DNA from: Streptomyces zingiberis
GTDB taxonomy: Bacteria; Actinomycetota; Actinomycetes; Streptomycetales; Streptomycetaceae
Direction: 5' to 3'
NCBI RefSeq assembly: GCF_012034935.1
Contig: NZ_JAATEN010000006.1
Coordinates: 186,001 to 250,000 of the forward strand
DNA length: 64,000 nt
Below are positions 37,150-46,048 of this stretch, one piece after another; the first letter of the stretch is position 1, and every line of letters begins with the position of its first letter. The notes below the pieces were generated by a model that was not told the origin of the DNA, did no database searches, and saw nothing but the letters and a program-made list of their open reading frames with translations. The translations under genes and the position numbers were made by a program.

Positions 37150-39162
37150 TCAGGCGGAAAGCTCCTGCCGCAGGGCGTCCAGCAGCCGCGCGGCGCGCTC
37201 CGCGACCTCCGGCGGCCCCAGCCGGACCGCGTCCGAGCACCACCGCTGCGCGGCGACGAGCTCACCCCGGCGCGCGGCGAGCAGCGCCAGGCGCAGGGCC
37301 GCACGGCCGTGACCGGCCTCCGCGGCGCGTGTCCACCACAGGGCCGCCTCCGGCTCACTGCCCTCGCGGGCGTAGAGCAGGCCCAGGTTGAACGCCCCGT
37401 TGCGGCTGCCCGCGTCGGCGGCGCGCCGGTACCAGCGGGCGGCCCGCACGGTGTCGCCCCGGGCGGCGGCCAGGGTCCCGCACCGTACCTGGGCGCGGCG
37501 GTGCCCCTGCCGGGCCGCGCGCTCGTACCACTCCTCGCACTCGGCGGGTCCTTCCGCCGCGCCGTCCGCGGCACCGGAACCGCCGGCGCCGCCGTCGGTG
37601 CCCGCGCCCCGCCCCCGGGCCACGCGGTCCGCGCGGTCCAGCAGGGCGCCCAGCCGGAAGGCGGCCTCGGCGCTGCCCCCGCCGGCGGCGCACCGCAGAT
37701 GCCGCTCGGCGGCGCGCTCGTCGCCGTCCCGCAGCAGCGCCATGCCGACCTGGAGCGCGGCCTCGGTGTGACCGGCCGAGGCGGCGCGCTCGTACCAGCG
37801 GCGGGCCTCCTCCGCCTCCTCGCGCCCGCTGTACAGGATGCCCAGGTTGAAGGCGGCGTCGACGCTGCCCGCCTCGGCGGCCTTGGAGAACCAGGGCTCC
37901 GCCCCGGCCGCGTCCCCCTGCTGGAGCAGCAGCACGGCCAGCGCGTTGGCCGCCTCACGGTGCCCGGCGTAGGCCGCGCGGCGGTACCACTGCTCGGCCT
38001 GGTCGGTGCGGCCCTGGCCGGCGCAGAGCAGGCCGAGGTTGAAGGCGCCGTTGACGTCACCGGCGTCCAGCGCGGCGCGGTACCAGCGCTCCGCGGTCTG
38101 CTGCTCGCCGCGGTCGGCGTGGAGCGCCCCGAGGGCGTTGGCGGCGTTGCCGTCGCCCTGCTGGGCGGCGCGGCGCCACCAGACGGCCGCGCTCTCCTCG
38201 TCGCCCGCGTCGCGCAGCAGGAACCCCAGCGCGCAGGCGGCGCGGGGTTCACCGGCCTTGGCCGCGCTCAGGTACCAGCGGCCGGCCTCCTTCAGCTCAC
38301 CGCGCTCCTCCAGGAGCGCGCCGAGGCGGAGCGCCGCACGGCGGTGCCCGCGCGCCGCGGCCTGGCGGTACCACTGCTCGGCCGCACCGCCCCCGGGCAC
38401 CTTCCGGGCGCCGGTGTCCGGGGGGCGTCCGGAGCCGGTGCGCGCGCCGGCGAACGTCTCGCCGGAGGGGCCGAAGAGGGCGTCGCGCCGGCCGGAGCCG
38501 TCCAGGATCCGGGCGAGCCGGAACGCGGCCTCACGGTGCCCCTGCTCGGCGGCGGCCCGGAACCAGCGCTCAGCCCCGACGTCGCTGCGGTGCTCCAGGA
38601 GGTCGGCCAGGGCGTACGCGCCCAGGGCGTGCCCGGACTCCGCGGACTGGCGGAGCCAGTACTCGGCCCCGGCCTCGTCCCCGCGTTCGCGGCAGTGCCG
38701 GCCGAGGGCGTGCGCGGCGGCGGCGGAACCGGCCACGGCGGCGATCCGCCACCAGCCGGCCGCCTCGTCGCCGTAGCCCCGCTGGTGCAGCAGGACGCCC
38801 AGGTTGTTGGCCGCGGCCCGGTCCCCGGTCGCGGTCGCGGCGCGCAGGTGCGGCTCCGCGCCGTCCAGGTCACCGCGGCGGAGGAGCAGGGCCCCGAGCA
38901 CGCCGGCGGCCGCGGCGTCACCCGCCTCGGCGGCGCGCCGGTGGCGGGCTTCCTGTGTCTCCGTTCCGCCGCCCTCGACGGCGGCCGCCTCCGGGGCGGG
39001 ACCCGGCTCCGGGGACGGCCCGGGGCCGGTGGAGTGGGAGGCGCGGAAGGCATGGGGGGCCGAGCCGCCGGCGGCAGGGGCGGCCGCGTGGTCCGCGGCG
39101 TCCGGCGGAGCCGCGGATGGCCCCGATTCCAGCAGACTTGCCTTCTCCCCCATAAGGGCCAT
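37150..39162 (-). CDS. large Sel1/TPR-repeat protein
   Basis: A 670-residue soluble solenoid protein. After an Ala/Pro-rich N-terminal 70 residues it consists of about 16 tandem repeats of roughly 36 residues. These follow the Sel1-like pattern A...G...A...LG.L...G....A..W...AA..G (examples AAEAGSVDAAFNLGILYSG and AAEQGHREAAFRLARIL). Such proteins are protein-interaction scaffolds. Two spacers rich in Gly/Pro/Arg break the array (about residues 250 and 520). An ATG three codons downstream is an alternative start. It lies exactly between two identical initiator tRNA genes on the same strand. Confidence 0.9.
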   Translation of the reverse strand: MALMGEKASLLESGPSAAPPDAADHAAAPAAGGSAPHAFRASHSTGPGPSPEPGPAPEAAAVEGGGTETQEARHRRAAEAGDAAAAGVLGALLLRRGDLDGAEPHLRAATATGDRAAANNLGVLLHQRGYGDEAAGWWRIAAVAGSAAAAHALGRHCRERGDEAGAEYWLRQSAESGHALGAYALADLLEHRSDVGAERWFRAAAEQGHREAAFRLARILDGSGRRDALFGPSGETFAGARTGSGRPPDTGARKVPGGGAAEQWYRQAAARGHRRAALRLGALLEERGELKEAGRWYLSAAKAGEPRAACALGFLLRDAGDEESAAVWWRRAAQQGDGNAANALGALHADRGEQQTAERWYRAALDAGDVNGAFNLGLLCAGQGRTDQAEQWYRRAAYAGHREAANALAVLLLQQGDAAGAEPWFSKAAEAGSVDAAFNLGILYSGREEAEEARRWYERAASAGHTEAALQVGMALLRDGDERAAERHLRCAAGGGSAEAAFRLGALLDRADRVARGRGAGTDGGAGGSGAADGAAEGPAECEEWYERAARQGHRRAQVRCGTLAAARGDTVRAARWYRRAADAGSRNGAFNLGLLYAREGSEPEAALWWTRAAEAGHGRAALRLALLAARRGELVAAQRWCSDAVRLGPPEVAERAARLLDALRQELSA

Positions 39163-39288
39163 CGTCGCACCACCCGCACCCTGCGTACACCTGGTATGCC
39201 GCAGCCAGTGAAGTCACTTCGGCGTTTTGTCGACTTCCCGACATGGAGGGGTCTCAAACCCTTTCGCGCCTCAGGCCGCTCGCACAAG

Positions 39289-39324
39289 TGAAGGGCCCGG
39301 AGTCCATTGACTCCGGGCCCTTCA
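39289..39324 (-). terminator. hairpin terminator after initiator tRNA copy 2
   Basis: A perfect 16-bp stem (TGAAGGGCCCGGAGTC with its complement) and a four-base loop, 6 bp past the tRNA 3' end on the minus strand. Confidence 0.88.
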
Positions 39325-39330
39325 TATGAG

Positions 39331-39404
39331 TAGCGGGGACAGGATTTGAACCTGCGACCTCTGGGTTATGAGCCCAGCGAGCTACCGAGCTGCTCCACCC
39401 CGCG
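39331..39404 (-). tRNA. initiator tRNA-Met (CAU), copy 2
   Basis: Identical over all 74 nt to the copy at 36912-36985, with the same initiator features (C1 unpaired to U72, GGG/CCC anticodon stem). It lies 42 bp after the stop of the UPF0182 gene, so read-through from that gene is possible, and has its own terminator. Confidence 0.97.
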
Positions 39405-39446
39405 CCGTTGTGTGACAACCGTACCACGGCGCGGGGTGTGCCCTGC

Positions 39447-42389
39447 TCAGCTGCCCTGTCCGCCGCCTCCGCCGGCGTCCTTCTCGGCCTTGGCCGCCTT
39501 CTCCAGCGCGTCCCTCAGATCCTTCTGGGCCTTGCCGTAGGCGGTCCAGTCCTGCTCCGAGAGAGCCTTCTCGCCGGCCTCGATGGCGTCCTGGGCGTCC
39601 TTCAGGGCCTCACGCACCGTCGGGTTCTCACTCGCGCCCGCGTCACCCCCGCCGTCGCCGCCGCCGGTGTCACCACCGGTGTCCCCGCCGGTGTCACCGC
39701 CGGTGCCCTCGGGCGAACTGCTGGACGGCTCTTTCTCGCCGAAGACGACGTCCAGCGCGTCGGAGAGCGAGTCCTCGAACGCCGTCTCGTCCCCGTAGGA
39801 CACCAGCACCTTGCGCAGCAGCGGGTAGTTGGTCCCCGCGCCGCGGACGTAGACCGGCTCCACGTAGAGCAGGCCGCCGTCCAGCGGGACCGTCAGCAGA
39901 TTGCCGTACTCGATCTCCGAGTCCCCTCGCTGGAGGATGTTGATCTCGTTGGCGATGGCGGTCTCGGAGTTGAACTTGCTCTGCACCTGCTGGGGTCCGG
40001 ACACCGTGGTGTTCGACGGCAGTTTCAGGATTCTGATCTGGCCGTAACCGTCACTGGTGGCGTCGGCGTCCACGGCCATGAACGCGCCGAGGTTGTCACG
40101 CCGGTTCGGGGTGAAGGTCGTGGTCAGCGAGAAGGTCTGCTCGTCCTGGTCCGGCATCCTCATGCTGAGGTAGTACGGCGGCACCGAGTTGCCGGACTTG
40201 TTCGTCGGGTCGTCCGGGACCTGCCAGACCTCACTGCCGCTGTAGAACTGCGCGGAGTTGGTGACGTGGTACCGGGTGAGCAGCTCGCGCTGCACCTTGA
40301 ACAGGTCCTGCGGGTACCGCAGGTGCTCCATCAGCTCCTTGCCGATGGCGCTCTTCTTCTCCACCGTGCCGGGGAACGACTTCATCCAGGTCTTGAGGAC
40401 CGGGTCCTCCGTGTCCCACTGGTAGAGCTTGACCGTGCCCTCGTAGGCGTCGACCGTCGCCTTCACGGAGTTGCGGATGTAGTTCACCCGGTTCTGCTGG
40501 GCGACGACCTCGCGCTGGCCGTCGGTCAGCGAGTCGGCCGTGGTGTCGCCCAGGGTGGTCCGGGAGGCGTACGGGTAGCCGTTGGAGGTGGTGTAGGCGT
40601 CCACGATCCACTGGATGCGGCCGTTGACCACCGCCGGGTAGGCGTCACCGTCGATGGTGAGCCACGGCGCCACGGCCTCCACCCGCTCCTTGGGGGTGCG
40701 GTTGTAGAGGATCCGCGAGCCCTCGCCGATCGCCCCGGAGTAGAGGATCTGCGGCTCGCTGAAGGCCGCGGCGTACGCGGCGCGGTTCAGCGGTCCGGAG
40801 AGGTCCACCCCGCTCTTCCCGGTGTAGCTGTAGAGCTTCTCACCGCCGTCGTCGGAGTAGTCGAGCTCCTTCTGCGGGCCACCGACGATCGAGTACTGCT
40901 GCATCTTCTCGCCGTAGTAGACCCGCTGCTCGTACTTGCCGAACTCGCCCTCGGTCGGCAGGTCGGACTCGGTGAAGTCCGGCGCGCCGCCGCTGGTGGT
41001 GGAGGTGCCCTTGGCGGCCACCGCACCGAAGCCGTGCGTGTACTTGAAGTGGTCGTTGATCCAGTTGCGCTCGGGGATGCCGTTGATGTTCAGCTCGCGC
41101 AGGCCGATGACGGTGTCCTGCTCCTTGCCGTCGGCGTCCTTGTAGCGGTCGACGTCCAGGGTGTCCGGGAAGCCGTAGTAACCACGGACCTGCTGGAGCT
41201 GCTGGACGGTGGGCGAGACCACGTTCGGGTCGAGCAGGCGCAGGCTGGCCGTGGTCTCGGCCTCCTCGCGGAGCTTCGCGCTCTCCTCCTCGTCGACGGA
41301 GACCTTGCCCTCGTAGTCGCTCACCTCGGAGTCGTCGATGCCGTACGCCTGGCGTGTGGCATCGATGTTCTTCTTGATGTACGGCGCCTCCTTGGCCTGC
41401 TCGTTCGGCTCGACCTGGAACTTCTGGACGATGGCCGGGTAGAGCCCGCCGATGAGGATGGCCGAGAGCACCATCAGGCCGAAGCCGATGACCGGCAGCT
41501 GCCAGGTGCGCCGCCAGAGCGTGGCGAAGAACAGCACCGCGCAGATGGCGGCGATGAAGAACAGGATCGTCTTCGCCGGGAGGTAGGCGTTGGCGTCGAC
41601 GTAGCGCAGGCCCGTCCAGTTGCCGGTGGCCTTGAAGTCACTCGACTTCACCGCCAGGCCGTACCGGTCCAGCCAGTAGGCCACCGCCTTGAGCGTCACG
41701 AAGAGGCCGAGCAGGACCGACAGGTGGCCGGTGACCGCGGCCGTCGCCTTGGCACCGGGGCTGCTGAGCCGCAGCCCGCCGTAGAGGTAGTGGGTCAGCG
41801 CCGCCGCGATCAGGGAGAGCACGACCGCCGCGAAGCCGAAGGCCAGCAGGAAGCGGTACCACGGCAGGTCGAAGGCGTAGAACGCGATGTCCTTGCCGAA
41901 CTGCGGGTCCTTGTTCCCGAACGGGACGCCGTTGATCCACATCAGCCAGGTGCGCCACTGACCGGCGGCCGAGGCACCCGCGATCAGGCCCACCACGGCC
42001 GTGACCCCGAGCAGCACCCACTTCTTGTACGGGGCGATACCCATCCGGTAACGATCGAGCGACTGCTGCTCCAGCGACATGGCGCTCAGCGGCGGCCGCA
42101 TCCGGTGCGCCAGCCAGACGTTGACGCCCACGGCGCCCGCCATCAGCAGCCCGAAGACGGCAAACAGCCCGATCTTGGTGAACAGCGTGGTCCGGAAGAC
42201 CGAGGAGTAGTCGACGGAGCGGTACCAGAGCCAGTCGGTCCAGAACCCGGCGAACATCACGAACACCATGGCCAGAACGGCCAGCGCGCCCAGCGTCATC
42301 AGCAAGGTCCTGGAGCGCCCGGACGGTCGGCCGCTTCTCATCCGTGGCCCGCTCGGGCCTCCGCCGCGGTCCGGCATCTGGAAAGCCAA
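39447..42389 (-). CDS. UPF0182 family membrane protein
   Basis: A 980-residue protein. The N-terminal third has seven hydrophobic segments, including [20 protein letters not shown] and the family motif [17 protein letters not shown] just after the first. A large extracytoplasmic domain (about 330-890) follows, then an acidic tail with [11 protein letters not shown] repeats. The homologue in M. tuberculosis (Rv3193c) is of unknown function. The TTG at 42389 has GAGGGG six bases upstream; an ATG four codons later (42377) lacks one. A 9-bp quasi-repeat lies in its 5' leader. Confidence 0.9.
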   Translation of the reverse strand: MAFQMPDRGGGPSGPRMRSGRPSGRSRTLLMTLGALAVLAMVFVMFAGFWTDWLWYRSVDYSSVFRTTLFTKIGLFAVFGLLMAGAVGVNVWLAHRMRPPLSAMSLEQQSLDRYRMGIAPYKKWVLLGVTAVVGLIAGASAAGQWRTWLMWINGVPFGNKDPQFGKDIAFYAFDLPWYRFLLAFGFAAVVLSLIAAALTHYLYGGLRLSSPGAKATAAVTGHLSVLLGLFVTLKAVAYWLDRYGLAVKSSDFKATGNWTGLRYVDANAYLPAKTILFFIAAICAVLFFATLWRRTWQLPVIGFGLMVLSAILIGGLYPAIVQKFQVEPNEQAKEAPYIKKNIDATRQAYGIDDSEVSDYEGKVSVDEEESAKLREEAETTASLRLLDPNVVSPTVQQLQQVRGYYGFPDTLDVDRYKDADGKEQDTVIGLRELNINGIPERNWINDHFKYTHGFGAVAAKGTSTTSGGAPDFTESDLPTEGEFGKYEQRVYYGEKMQQYSIVGGPQKELDYSDDGGEKLYSYTGKSGVDLSGPLNRAAYAAAFSEPQILYSGAIGEGSRILYNRTPKERVEAVAPWLTIDGDAYPAVVNGRIQWIVDAYTTSNGYPYASRTTLGDTTADSLTDGQREVVAQQNRVNYIRNSVKATVDAYEGTVKLYQWDTEDPVLKTWMKSFPGTVEKKSAIGKELMEHLRYPQDLFKVQRELLTRYHVTNSAQFYSGSEVWQVPDDPTNKSGNSVPPYYLSMRMPDQDEQTFSLTTTFTPNRRDNLGAFMAVDADATSDGYGQIRILKLPSNTTVSGPQQVQSKFNSETAIANEINILQRGDSEIEYGNLLTVPLDGGLLYVEPVYVRGAGTNYPLLRKVLVSYGDETAFEDSLSDALDVVFGEKEPSSSSPEGTGGDTGGDTGGDTGGGDGGGDAGASENPTVREALKDAQDAIEAGEKALSEQDWTAYGKAQKDLRDALEKAAKAEKDAGGGGGQGS

Positions 42390-42414
42390 GGTCGCCCCTC
42401 GTGTTTCTTCACGG

Positions 42415-42477
42415 TGACCGCAGTGACCGCAGCGATCGCGGGGAGCGCAGGGGTCGCTGTGATCACTGAGATCGCAG
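42415..42477. repeat. seven degenerate 9-bp tandem units
   Basis: Seven contiguous 9-mers of the form TGACCGCAG / TGATCACTG / AGATCGCAG, the first two identical and the rest diverged. They lie 26-88 bp upstream of the UPF0182 start, on its leader side. The pattern could be decayed slippage or a tandem protein-binding array. Confidence 0.6.
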
Positions 42478-42586
42478 TCATACGGTTCATGTCAACAGGC
42501 CCACAGATACTAGGGCCCACCTATGCAACTTACTCAAGCTTTACCCGGTTCCCGATTCCGGAGGGGAACCAGGCAAGATATTGACC

Positions 42587-43168
42587 ATGCCTGTCTCCCC
42601 TCCCTCCCCCTCCTCCCCCGCGCCGGACGGGCCCGACCCGATCGCGGCCGCCCCGCTCACCCGCGCCGTCCTGGAGATCGACGAGTACGCGGCCGGTCTC
42701 GGCTGGGACCAGCCCGCCCGCCTTTTCGCCCTCGTGGACACGGACCGGTTGCTGGCCGAGGAGCCCGAGCTCGCCGGACAGCTCGGCCTGGCGGAGGGCA
42801 GCGCCCCGGCCGGCGGGCTGACCCCTGTCGAGCAGGACGAGCTGCCGCCCGGCATCCCCCTCGACGAGTTCCTGGCCACCATCGCCTGGCCGGACGCGGT
42901 GGGCGGCTGCGCCATGACCGTGGAGCGCCTCATGCTCCCGCCCTCGGCCGAGGCGTCCGTACCGGACGAGCTCGACGAGGAGCAGCTGACGCGCTGGGTC
43001 GCCGAGCACCCGGACCGCCAGGAGGTCCGGATGACCGTGGCGGTGCTGCGCGACGGCAGCCGCGAATCCGCGCTGCGGCTGCGCGACAAGGACACCGCGA
43101 CCGAGGTGCTCACCGGAGCCGGCCTGGTGCCGGGGCTGGCCGAGGCGCTGTCGGCCACCTTCGCCTGA
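42587..43168 (+). CDS. PPA1309 family protein
   Basis: A 193-residue acidic cytoplasmic protein of the actinobacterial PPA1309 family. Recognisable by ALTRAVLEIDEYAAGLGWDQPARLFALVDT at the start, AWPDAVGGCAMTVERLMLPP in the middle and AVLRDGSRESALRLRDKD near the end. Function unknown. It diverges from the UPF0182 gene, an arrangement that is conserved among actinobacteria. A TTG two codons upstream is a less likely start. Confidence 0.88.
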   Translation: MPVSPPSPSSPAPDGPDPIAAAPLTRAVLEIDEYAAGLGWDQPARLFALVDTDRLLAEEPELAGQLGLAEGSAPAGGLTPVEQDELPPGIPLDEFLATIAWPDAVGGCAMTVERLMLPPSAEASVPDELDEEQLTRWVAEHPDRQEVRMTVAVLRDGSRESALRLRDKDTATEVLTGAGLVPGLAEALSATFA

Positions 43169-43171
43169 GGT

Positions 43172-43189
43172 CCCGCCGCGGACGGCGGG
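43172..43189 (+). terminator. hairpin after the PPA1309 gene
   Basis: CCCGCCG-CGGA-CGGCGGG, a 7-bp GC stem three bases after the stop codon. The following 250 bp up to the opposing PDZ gene are GC-rich with further dyads and no gene. Confidence 0.6.
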
Positions 43190-43439
43190 GACGCCGGTCA
43201 CGGCCGGGGGGACGGCCGGCGGTCACGGCCTGCGGTGACGGCCGCGACGGGAGCGTGCGAGCGCCGCGCGGTCACGCAGCGGCCGCCGGCACGCCGGGAC
43301 GGCTGGGGGCGCGGCGGCACGGGCGTGCGTGCGGCGGCAGGGGTGGCGGGGACCTGCCCCGCAGGCCCCGCCGGCCGGTGCCGTGGCACGTGCCCCGCGC
43401 CGGCCCGCCCGCCGGGCAGCGGGCGGCTGGGCGGTGGGC

Positions 43440-44528
43440 TCAGCTCCGTCCGCAGGTGGGCACCGAGCCGGCCCGGCCGTCGGCGATCTTCTCCAGCGAG
43501 TCCACCGCGTCCTTGATCGTCCGGACCTCGACCAGGGTCAGCCCGTCGGGCTTGCCGTTCAGCGCGCCCTCGCAGTTCTCCGCCGGGGTCAGGAAGTACT
43601 CCGCGCCCTTCTCCCGGGCGCCGATGGTCTTCATCGCGATGCCCCCGATGGGGCCGACCTTCCCCTCGTCGTCGATCGTTCCCGTACCGGCGACGAACTT
43701 CCCCCCGGTGAGCGATCCGGGCGTCAGCTTGTCCACCAGGCCCAGGGAGAACATCAGCCCGGCGCTGGGACCGCCGACGTCGGCGAGCTTGATGTCGATG
43801 TCGAACGGGAAGACATGATCGGTTCCGGCCTGGATGCCCACGACGGCCCGGCCGTCCTCGGGCGCCTTCCGGGTGGTGACGGTGACCGTCTCCGTGGTGC
43901 CGGGCTCCGGCTCGCCCGCCTTCTCCGCGGCGGCGGCCTGCTTGGCGGGCACGACGGTGAACTCCACCCACTCGCCGGGCTTGTGCTCGGTGACCCGCGC
44001 GGCCACGTCCGCCGGCTTGCGCACCGCCTTGCCGTCCACGTACTTGATCACATCACCCGCGTGCAGCTTCTTCTGGGCCGGGCTGTCCTTGACCACGGAG
44101 GCGACGACCACCCGGGTGGTCACCGGTATCCCGAGCTGCTCCAGCGCGGCCACCTTGGCGCTCTCCTGCGACTGGTTGAACTCCTCGGCGTTCTCCTCGT
44201 CCGCCTCCTGAGCCGTCTGCCCCTTCGGGTAGAGCGTGGAGTGGGGCACCACGGCGTTCCGGGAGAGCCAGCCGTACACCGCTTCGGCGAGGTTCATCCG
44301 GTAGTCGGCTCCGGTGACCCTCACCGTCGTCATGTTCAGGTGACCGTCCGAGGGGTACGTCTTCCGGCCGGTCACCTGGAGCACCTCCTCGCCCCCGTGC
44401 TCGGCGAGGGTGTTCACCGTCGGCCCCGGGGACATCTCCGCGTACGGCACCGGGATCAGCACCCCGGCACAGAGCAGCGCGACCAGCAGCAGGGTGGAGG
44501 TGAGCATCGTCACGGTGCGGCGTGGCAT
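43440..44528 (-). CDS. PDZ and Lon-type (S16) secreted/membrane protease, YlbL family
   Basis: A 362-residue protein. One N-terminal membrane anchor (about 8-25) is followed by a lipid-side region, a PDZ domain (about 120-200: VVKDSPAQKKLHAGDVIKYVDG) and a Lon-like serine-lysine domain. In that domain GGPSAGLMFSLG holds the nucleophile Ser and IGAREKGAEYFLTP the general-base Lys. This is the YlbL/Rv3194c family, predicted to degrade proteins outside the membrane. It is convergent with the PPA1309 gene and followed on its own strand by no close gene. Confidence 0.9.
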   Translation of the reverse strand: MPRRTVTMLTSTLLLVALLCAGVLIPVPYAEMSPGPTVNTLAEHGGEEVLQVTGRKTYPSDGHLNMTTVRVTGADYRMNLAEAVYGWLSRNAVVPHSTLYPKGQTAQEADEENAEEFNQSQESAKVAALEQLGIPVTTRVVVASVVKDSPAQKKLHAGDVIKYVDGKAVRKPADVAARVTEHKPGEWVEFTVVPAKQAAAAEKAGEPEPGTTETVTVTTRKAPEDGRAVVGIQAGTDHVFPFDIDIKLADVGGPSAGLMFSLGLVDKLTPGSLTGGKFVAGTGTIDDEGKVGPIGGIAMKTIGAREKGAEYFLTPAENCEGALNGKPDGLTLVEVRTIKDAVDSLEKIADGRAGSVPTCGRS

Positions 44529-44608
44529 GGAACGACAGTACGGGACCGGGGACGAAGGCCACGCGCGGGGCGGTCCGTCCGGGGCCGGGCCGCCGGGCTC
44601 CGCCGCCG

Positions 44609-44803
44609 TCAGGCCGCGTCCGAGTCGGGGGCCGTCCGCGAGGGGGCGCCGGGAGCGGGGCGCTCCATGGCCTCCCGGAACTTCGCGTAGCCCGCGAGTT
44701 CCGCGACATCCTCCGTCTTGCGGCGGCGTGCGGCCCAGCGCGCCCACAGACCCGCCGCGACCGCGGCGACCACCGGAATCAGCAACCAGGCGACAGCAGC
44801 CAT
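44609..44803 (-). CDS. small single-span membrane protein
   Basis: A 64-residue protein with one hydrophobic segment at the N-terminus (AVAWLLIPVVAAVAAGLWARW) and a basic, hydrophilic C-terminal half (RRRKTEDVAELAGYAKFREAM). GGGAGG five bases before the ATG supports expression. It lies 80 bp upstream of the PDZ protease gene on the same strand, so the two could be cotranscribed. Function unknown. Confidence 0.75.
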   Translation of the reverse strand: MAAVAWLLIPVVAAVAAGLWARWAARRRKTEDVAELAGYAKFREAMERPAPGAPSRTAPDSDAA

Positions 44804-45012
44804 GCCGGCCTCCCGACCCCATGTACCAGCGCGCAACAGCGCGATCAACAACAGATCAGCAGATTAGCCACCTGCCCGCTCAACGCTCACGGCAGGGGGG
44901 CGGTTCCGCAACCCGGGCCGTGGCGGCGGACCCGTTCCCGGGATACCCACCGTGACGGCGCGTACACCCCGCGCTCCCACCGCCGGAGGCGTACGCCCCC
45001 GGCGCCCGGGAC

Positions 45013-45046
45013 GGGCGTTCGGGGCGGGCGTTCGGGGCGGGCGTTC
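45013..45046. repeat. 13-bp tandem repeat, about 2.6 copies
   Basis: GGGCGTTCGGGGC repeated in the 528-bp interval between the small membrane protein and moaE. That interval shows no gene and otherwise contains the 53-bp array listed next. Confidence 0.8.
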
Positions 45047-45180
45047 CGGTGAGCGAAGGGTGGTTCGCGGGCCTGTGCCGTTGCGGGGCCCGGTGCCGAG
45101 GGACGTGACTCCCGTTCCCCCGCGCCGCAGGCGGCTCGCCCGCCGAAGGAACATCGCGCGAGGCACCCCCGGCCGTGGCA

Positions 45181-45339
45181 CCACCCTCCCACCCGTCACC
45201 CGGCCACCACCCCACCACGAGGGCGCTACGCACCCACCCTCCCACCCGTCACCCGACCACCACCCCACCACGAGGGCGCTACGCACCCACCCTCCCACCC
45301 GTCACCCGACCACCACCCCACCATGAGGGCGCTACGCGC
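45181..45339. repeat. 53-bp tandem repeat, three copies, covering the moaE stop
   Basis: Units 45181-45233, 45234-45286 and 45287-45339 are nearly identical, beginning CCACCCTCCCACCCGTCACC. The third unit contains the last codons and stop of moaE (minus strand), so the two downstream units are extra copies of the moaE 3' end. One substitution (G/A in the ACCCGG/ACCCGA position) and changes near the moaE end distinguish the copies. Confidence 0.95.
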
Positions 45340-45790
45340 CCACCCACTCTTCGGTGCCGTTCGTGAATTGCTGGTGTTTCCAGATCGGCACCTCGTGTTT
45401 GAGGTCGTCGATCAGGCGGCGGCAGGCGTCGAACGCCTCCGCGCGGTGCGGGCAGGAGACGGCCACCACCACGGCCAGATCGCCGATGGCCAGTTGGCCC
45501 GTCCGGTGGACGGCGGCCAGGGCGCGGACGGGGAAGTCCGCGGCCACCTTCTCGGCCACCCGCCGAAGCTCCGCCTCGGCCGTGGGATGGGCGGTGTACC
45601 CCAAAGCGGCCACGTCGGCGCCGCCGTCGTGGTCACGAACCGTCCCGACGAAGAGCGCGGTACCGCCCGCGGCGTCGTCCGAGACCGCCGCGAACACCTC
45701 GTCGACGGAGAGGGGGGAGTCGCGGACCGCCAGCAGGCGGATCGGGTCGGGGTGGGCGTGCTCACCGGGATGCTCGTACGTACGTGCCAT
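45332..45790 (-). CDS. moaE: molybdopterin synthase catalytic subunit MoaE
   Basis: Transfers sulfur from MoaD thiocarboxylate to precursor Z to make molybdopterin. A 152-residue protein with the family blocks GTALFVGTVRDHDGG, LGYTAHPTAEAELRRV, AAVHRTGQLAIGDLAVVVAVSCPHR and PIWKHQQFTNG, whose Lys is catalytic. No moaD or other Mo-cofactor gene is in the window. An ATG three codons upstream (45799) is an alternative start. Neither start has a clear ribosome-binding site. The 3' end overlaps the 53-bp array. Confidence 0.93.
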   Translation of the reverse strand: MARTYEHPGEHAHPDPIRLLAVRDSPLSVDEVFAAVSDDAAGGTALFVGTVRDHDGGADVAALGYTAHPTAEAELRRVAEKVAADFPVRALAAVHRTGQLAIGDLAVVVAVSCPHRAEAFDACRRLIDDLKHEVPIWKHQQFTNGTEEWVGA

Positions 45791-46048
45791 GGTGCCCATC
45801 GTGCCGTACCGGACACGGACCGTGGAACCGGCGGCGTTCCGGCGTGCCGAGGGCCGGGGACCGCGTACGGCCCCGGTGGCCGGGGCGGCCGCCGGTGAGC
45901 GACGGGCGGCACGGGCGGTGGACGGCCCGGAGGGCGGTGGCGTCGCAACCGGAGGCGCGCGGGGCGCGGCGGGATGCGGGCCGCGTGGGCAGCCGCTGGG
46001 GACGGGCGCCGGGAACCGTTCCGTGGCCCGGCCGGCGGGCGGGAGGCC

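Noticed and set aside
39408..42584. An open frame of about 1050 codons on the plus strand opposite the UPF0182 gene
   Set aside because: Mirror of the real gene's codon bias in a GC-rich genome. The product is Arg/Gly/Val/Asp repetitive with no domain, and UPF0182 on the other strand is unmistakable.
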